The notes under the pieces were generated by a model. That model saw only the letters and a list, made by a program, of their open reading frames with translations. It was not told where the DNA came from and ran no database searches. Below, piece after piece: positions 41,127 through 42,141 of a stretch of 42,141 nt of DNA. Every line of letters starts with the position of its first letter. The stretch's first letter is position 1. The stretch spans positions 1-42,141 of the forward strand of contig JBBPIN010000023.1 in assembly GCA_038040285.1 (NCBI GenBank), read 5' to 3'. Both the position numbers and the translations under genes were made by a program. The DNA comes from Mayfieldus sp038040285. Its GTDB lineage: Bacteria > Actinomycetota > Thermoleophilia > Solirubrobacterales > 70-9.

Positions 41127-41267
41127 GAAGTCGCCTCCAGCGGCGGTGCGCCGTTTGAATACCGCAGCGTCTTCGCCGAGGCCGACGAAGCGCTGTATGC
41201 GGCCAAGGCCGCGGGTCGAAACTGCGTCCGCACCCCGGAGCGCGTCGCGGAAGCTGCTCACGCGTAG
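41127..41267 (+). pseudogene. GGDEF domain C-terminal remnant
   Basis: The 46-residue tail contains SVFAEADEALYAAKAAGRN, the closing 'ADxALYxAKxxGRN' helix of diguanylate cyclase (GGDEF) domains, but no GGDEF motif or earlier strands precede it. The stop is at 41265. It ends within 23 bases of the tRNA-Lys fragment. The start of the sequence abuts the acetolactate decarboxylase remnant on the other strand. Confidence 0.55.
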
Positions 41268-41289
41268 CGCCTGTCGGCGGTTGAATCGA

Positions 41290-41333
41290 TGGGCCGTGAA
41301 GGACTCGAACCTTCAACCTTGAGATTAAGAGTC
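41290..41333 (-). pseudogene. tRNA-Lys (CUU) 3' half, attachment-site scar
   Basis: Read on the minus strand: loop CTCTTAA (anticodon CTT), 3' anticodon strand TCTCA, variable AGGTT, T arm (GAAGG, TTCGAGT, CCTTC), acceptor strand ACGGCCC and discriminator A. The bases upstream (41334 onward) pair only for three positions, and no D arm follows, so the 5' half is missing. The element that used this site would extend to the right, beyond the window. Confidence 0.78.
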
Positions 41334-41446
41334 CGCCCGGGTTCGTGACGGTCCGTATCGTCCCGTACCGGATTTGGCTTCGTAGCACGGGATTGGCGAC
41401 CGTCCCTGCCGTTCCGTGTCGTCCTGTATCGGCCCGTTATTGGCCG

Positions 41447-41468
41447 TTGGGTTGCAGTTTGGGTTGCA
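41447..41468. repeat. TTGGGTTGCA pair, 12-bp period, beside tRNA-Lys scar
   Basis: TTGGGTTGCA occurs at 41447-41456 and 41459-41468. It lies 115 bp beyond the anticodon loop of the tRNA-Lys fragment, on the side where the element would lie. This is the same arrangement as in cassette A. Confidence 0.55.
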
Positions 41469-41495
41469 TCGGGCGGACCGCCTCGGCCATCAGGC

Positions 41496-41777
41496 TCACC
41501 CCTGACGGGCCGCGCCAAGCGCGCGGTGCCGTAGGTCGAATAGGTTCGCGAAGCGGGCAAACGCAACGGAGCAGCGACGCGCTTCCGCCGCCCACTCATC
41601 CGGCTCCGCATCCGGGTTCCACTCCACGAGATCGCTCAGGTGTTCGCAGAGGTCGTGAAGCCCCCAGCGCACCGGATCTCCGAACACTCCTTCTTCCGGC
41701 TCGGATGGCGGACCATCCCAGCCGAAGTCAGGGTCCGCCTCGGCGATGATCCTGCGGACTTCGGATACTTCGTCCAT
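41496..41777 (-). CDS. Small acidic protein, unknown function
   Basis: The 93-residue product, rich in Asp, Glu and Trp, contains SEVRRIIAEADPDFGWDGPP and WGLHDLCEHLSDLVEWNPDAE, likely helical segments, with no membrane segment or signal peptide. The ATG at 41777 is preceded by an AGGGGAG ribosome binding site. It is located in the presumed element next to the tRNA-Lys scar, so it is accessory; no function can be assigned. Confidence 0.6.
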   Translation of the reverse strand: MDEVSEVRRIIAEADPDFGWDGPPSEPEEGVFGDPVRWGLHDLCEHLSDLVEWNPDAEPDEWAAEARRCSVAFARFANLFDLRHRALGAARQG

Positions 41778-42141
41778 GATTCTCCCCTCTCGCTTGAGGG
41801 ACCGCGGGCGAATAACCTTCCCCTCGCACCGGGGCTTGGGAAACTGACCCTGGTGCCAGGGGCCGGGTGTTTCGCGCACGCCGGCCCCATTTCTGTTGAC
41901 GCGACTCTACACCCGCTCGGGGTCGCTGACAACGACGCGATCACTCCTGCGCCGCCCTCGCTGTCGTCGATCGCGCACACGACGATCACCTACGCTCAAT
42001 CTGCGCCGGAGTCGTGCACCAACCAGCATGGCTTGTGCATCGCGCAGCACGGCTCGGCGCCGCATGTCGGCCAGCTTGCTCAATCGCATTCATGGCAGCA
42101 CCCGATGTGAGACGAATCAAGCGAATGTGTCCAAGTTCATC
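41778..42141. other. Unassigned trailing stretch
   Basis: No gene can be supported in the last 364 bases. A plus-strand frame is open but lacks a recognisable domain and a ribosome binding site. It is probably part of the element that begins at the tRNA-Lys scar. Confidence 0.4.

Overview
This is a high-GC bacterial chromosome segment, most likely from an uncultured or draft-assembled actinobacterium of the class Thermoleophilia (Solirubrobacterales-like). That placement is an inference. It rests on frequent GTG/TTG starts, dense ATGA-overlapping operons, an InhA-like enoyl reductase, paired GT4/GT20 trehalose-type enzymes, proteins with NHL and RTX repeats, and the order rpsF-ssb-rpsR-rplI-dnaB-dnaC-purA. 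A run of 100 N (4083-4182) inside a repetitive gene and several single-base frameshifts in otherwise intact families point to a draft assembly.

Region 1 (1 to about 7990) is accessory DNA. It holds four 3' halves of tRNA genes: one tRNA-Met on the minus strand and three tRNA-Arg(CCU) copies on the plus strand. Each keeps the anticodon loop and T arm but has no 5' half, as expected of attachment-site scars of integrative elements. The Arg scars divide the region into two tandem cassettes of about 3.1 and 3.3 kb. Cassette A (1560-4665) carries a DUF3024 protein, a HicA/HicB toxin-antitoxin pair and a secreted NHL/RTX repeat protein. It has matching 11-bp-period GGGTAC repeat pairs about 110 bp inside each end. 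Cassette B (4612-7986) carries an MpsC/DUF2294 protein, a two-repeat helical protein, a zinc-ribbon/HTH protein, a DMT-type permease, a winged-helix regulator and a proline-rich microprotein. Two near-identical divergent operator-promoters occur in cassette B. No integrase is visible in either cassette.

Region 2 (7993-30636) is mostly cellular core. It starts with a frameshifted acyl-CoA dehydrogenase. A long minus-strand run follows (HAD hydrolase, RDD-CPBP fusion, ABC exporter pair, L,D-transpeptidase, four-TM protein, SDR, pyrE), many of its genes overlapping by 4 to 11 bases. Next come an MscS channel, a class A penicillin-binding protein, a flippase-like protein, thiL, a small FlgM-like protein, a catalytically degenerate M28-like membrane protein, a response regulator/histidine kinase/HtrA envelope-stress operon, and a sugar cluster (IMPase-like phosphatase, TreT-like GT4, OtsA-like GT20).

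Region 3 (30771-36270) is a plus-strand replication/translation block: rpsF, ssb, rpsR, rplI, dnaB, a dnaC-like loader and purA. Two copies of a double-hairpin intergenic element, at 18793 and 30686, differ by paired changes that preserve the stems.

Region 4 (36290-42141) carries a membrane protein with a nucleotide-sugar dehydrogenase, a 34-residue small ORF, and a fatty-acid pair (fabI and a frameshifted acyl-CoA carboxyltransferase). It then returns to accessory DNA: truncated acetolactate decarboxylase and GGDEF tails abut each other, followed by a tRNA-Lys(CUU) 3' half with its own 12-bp-period repeat pair. A second element probably begins there and continues past the window edge.
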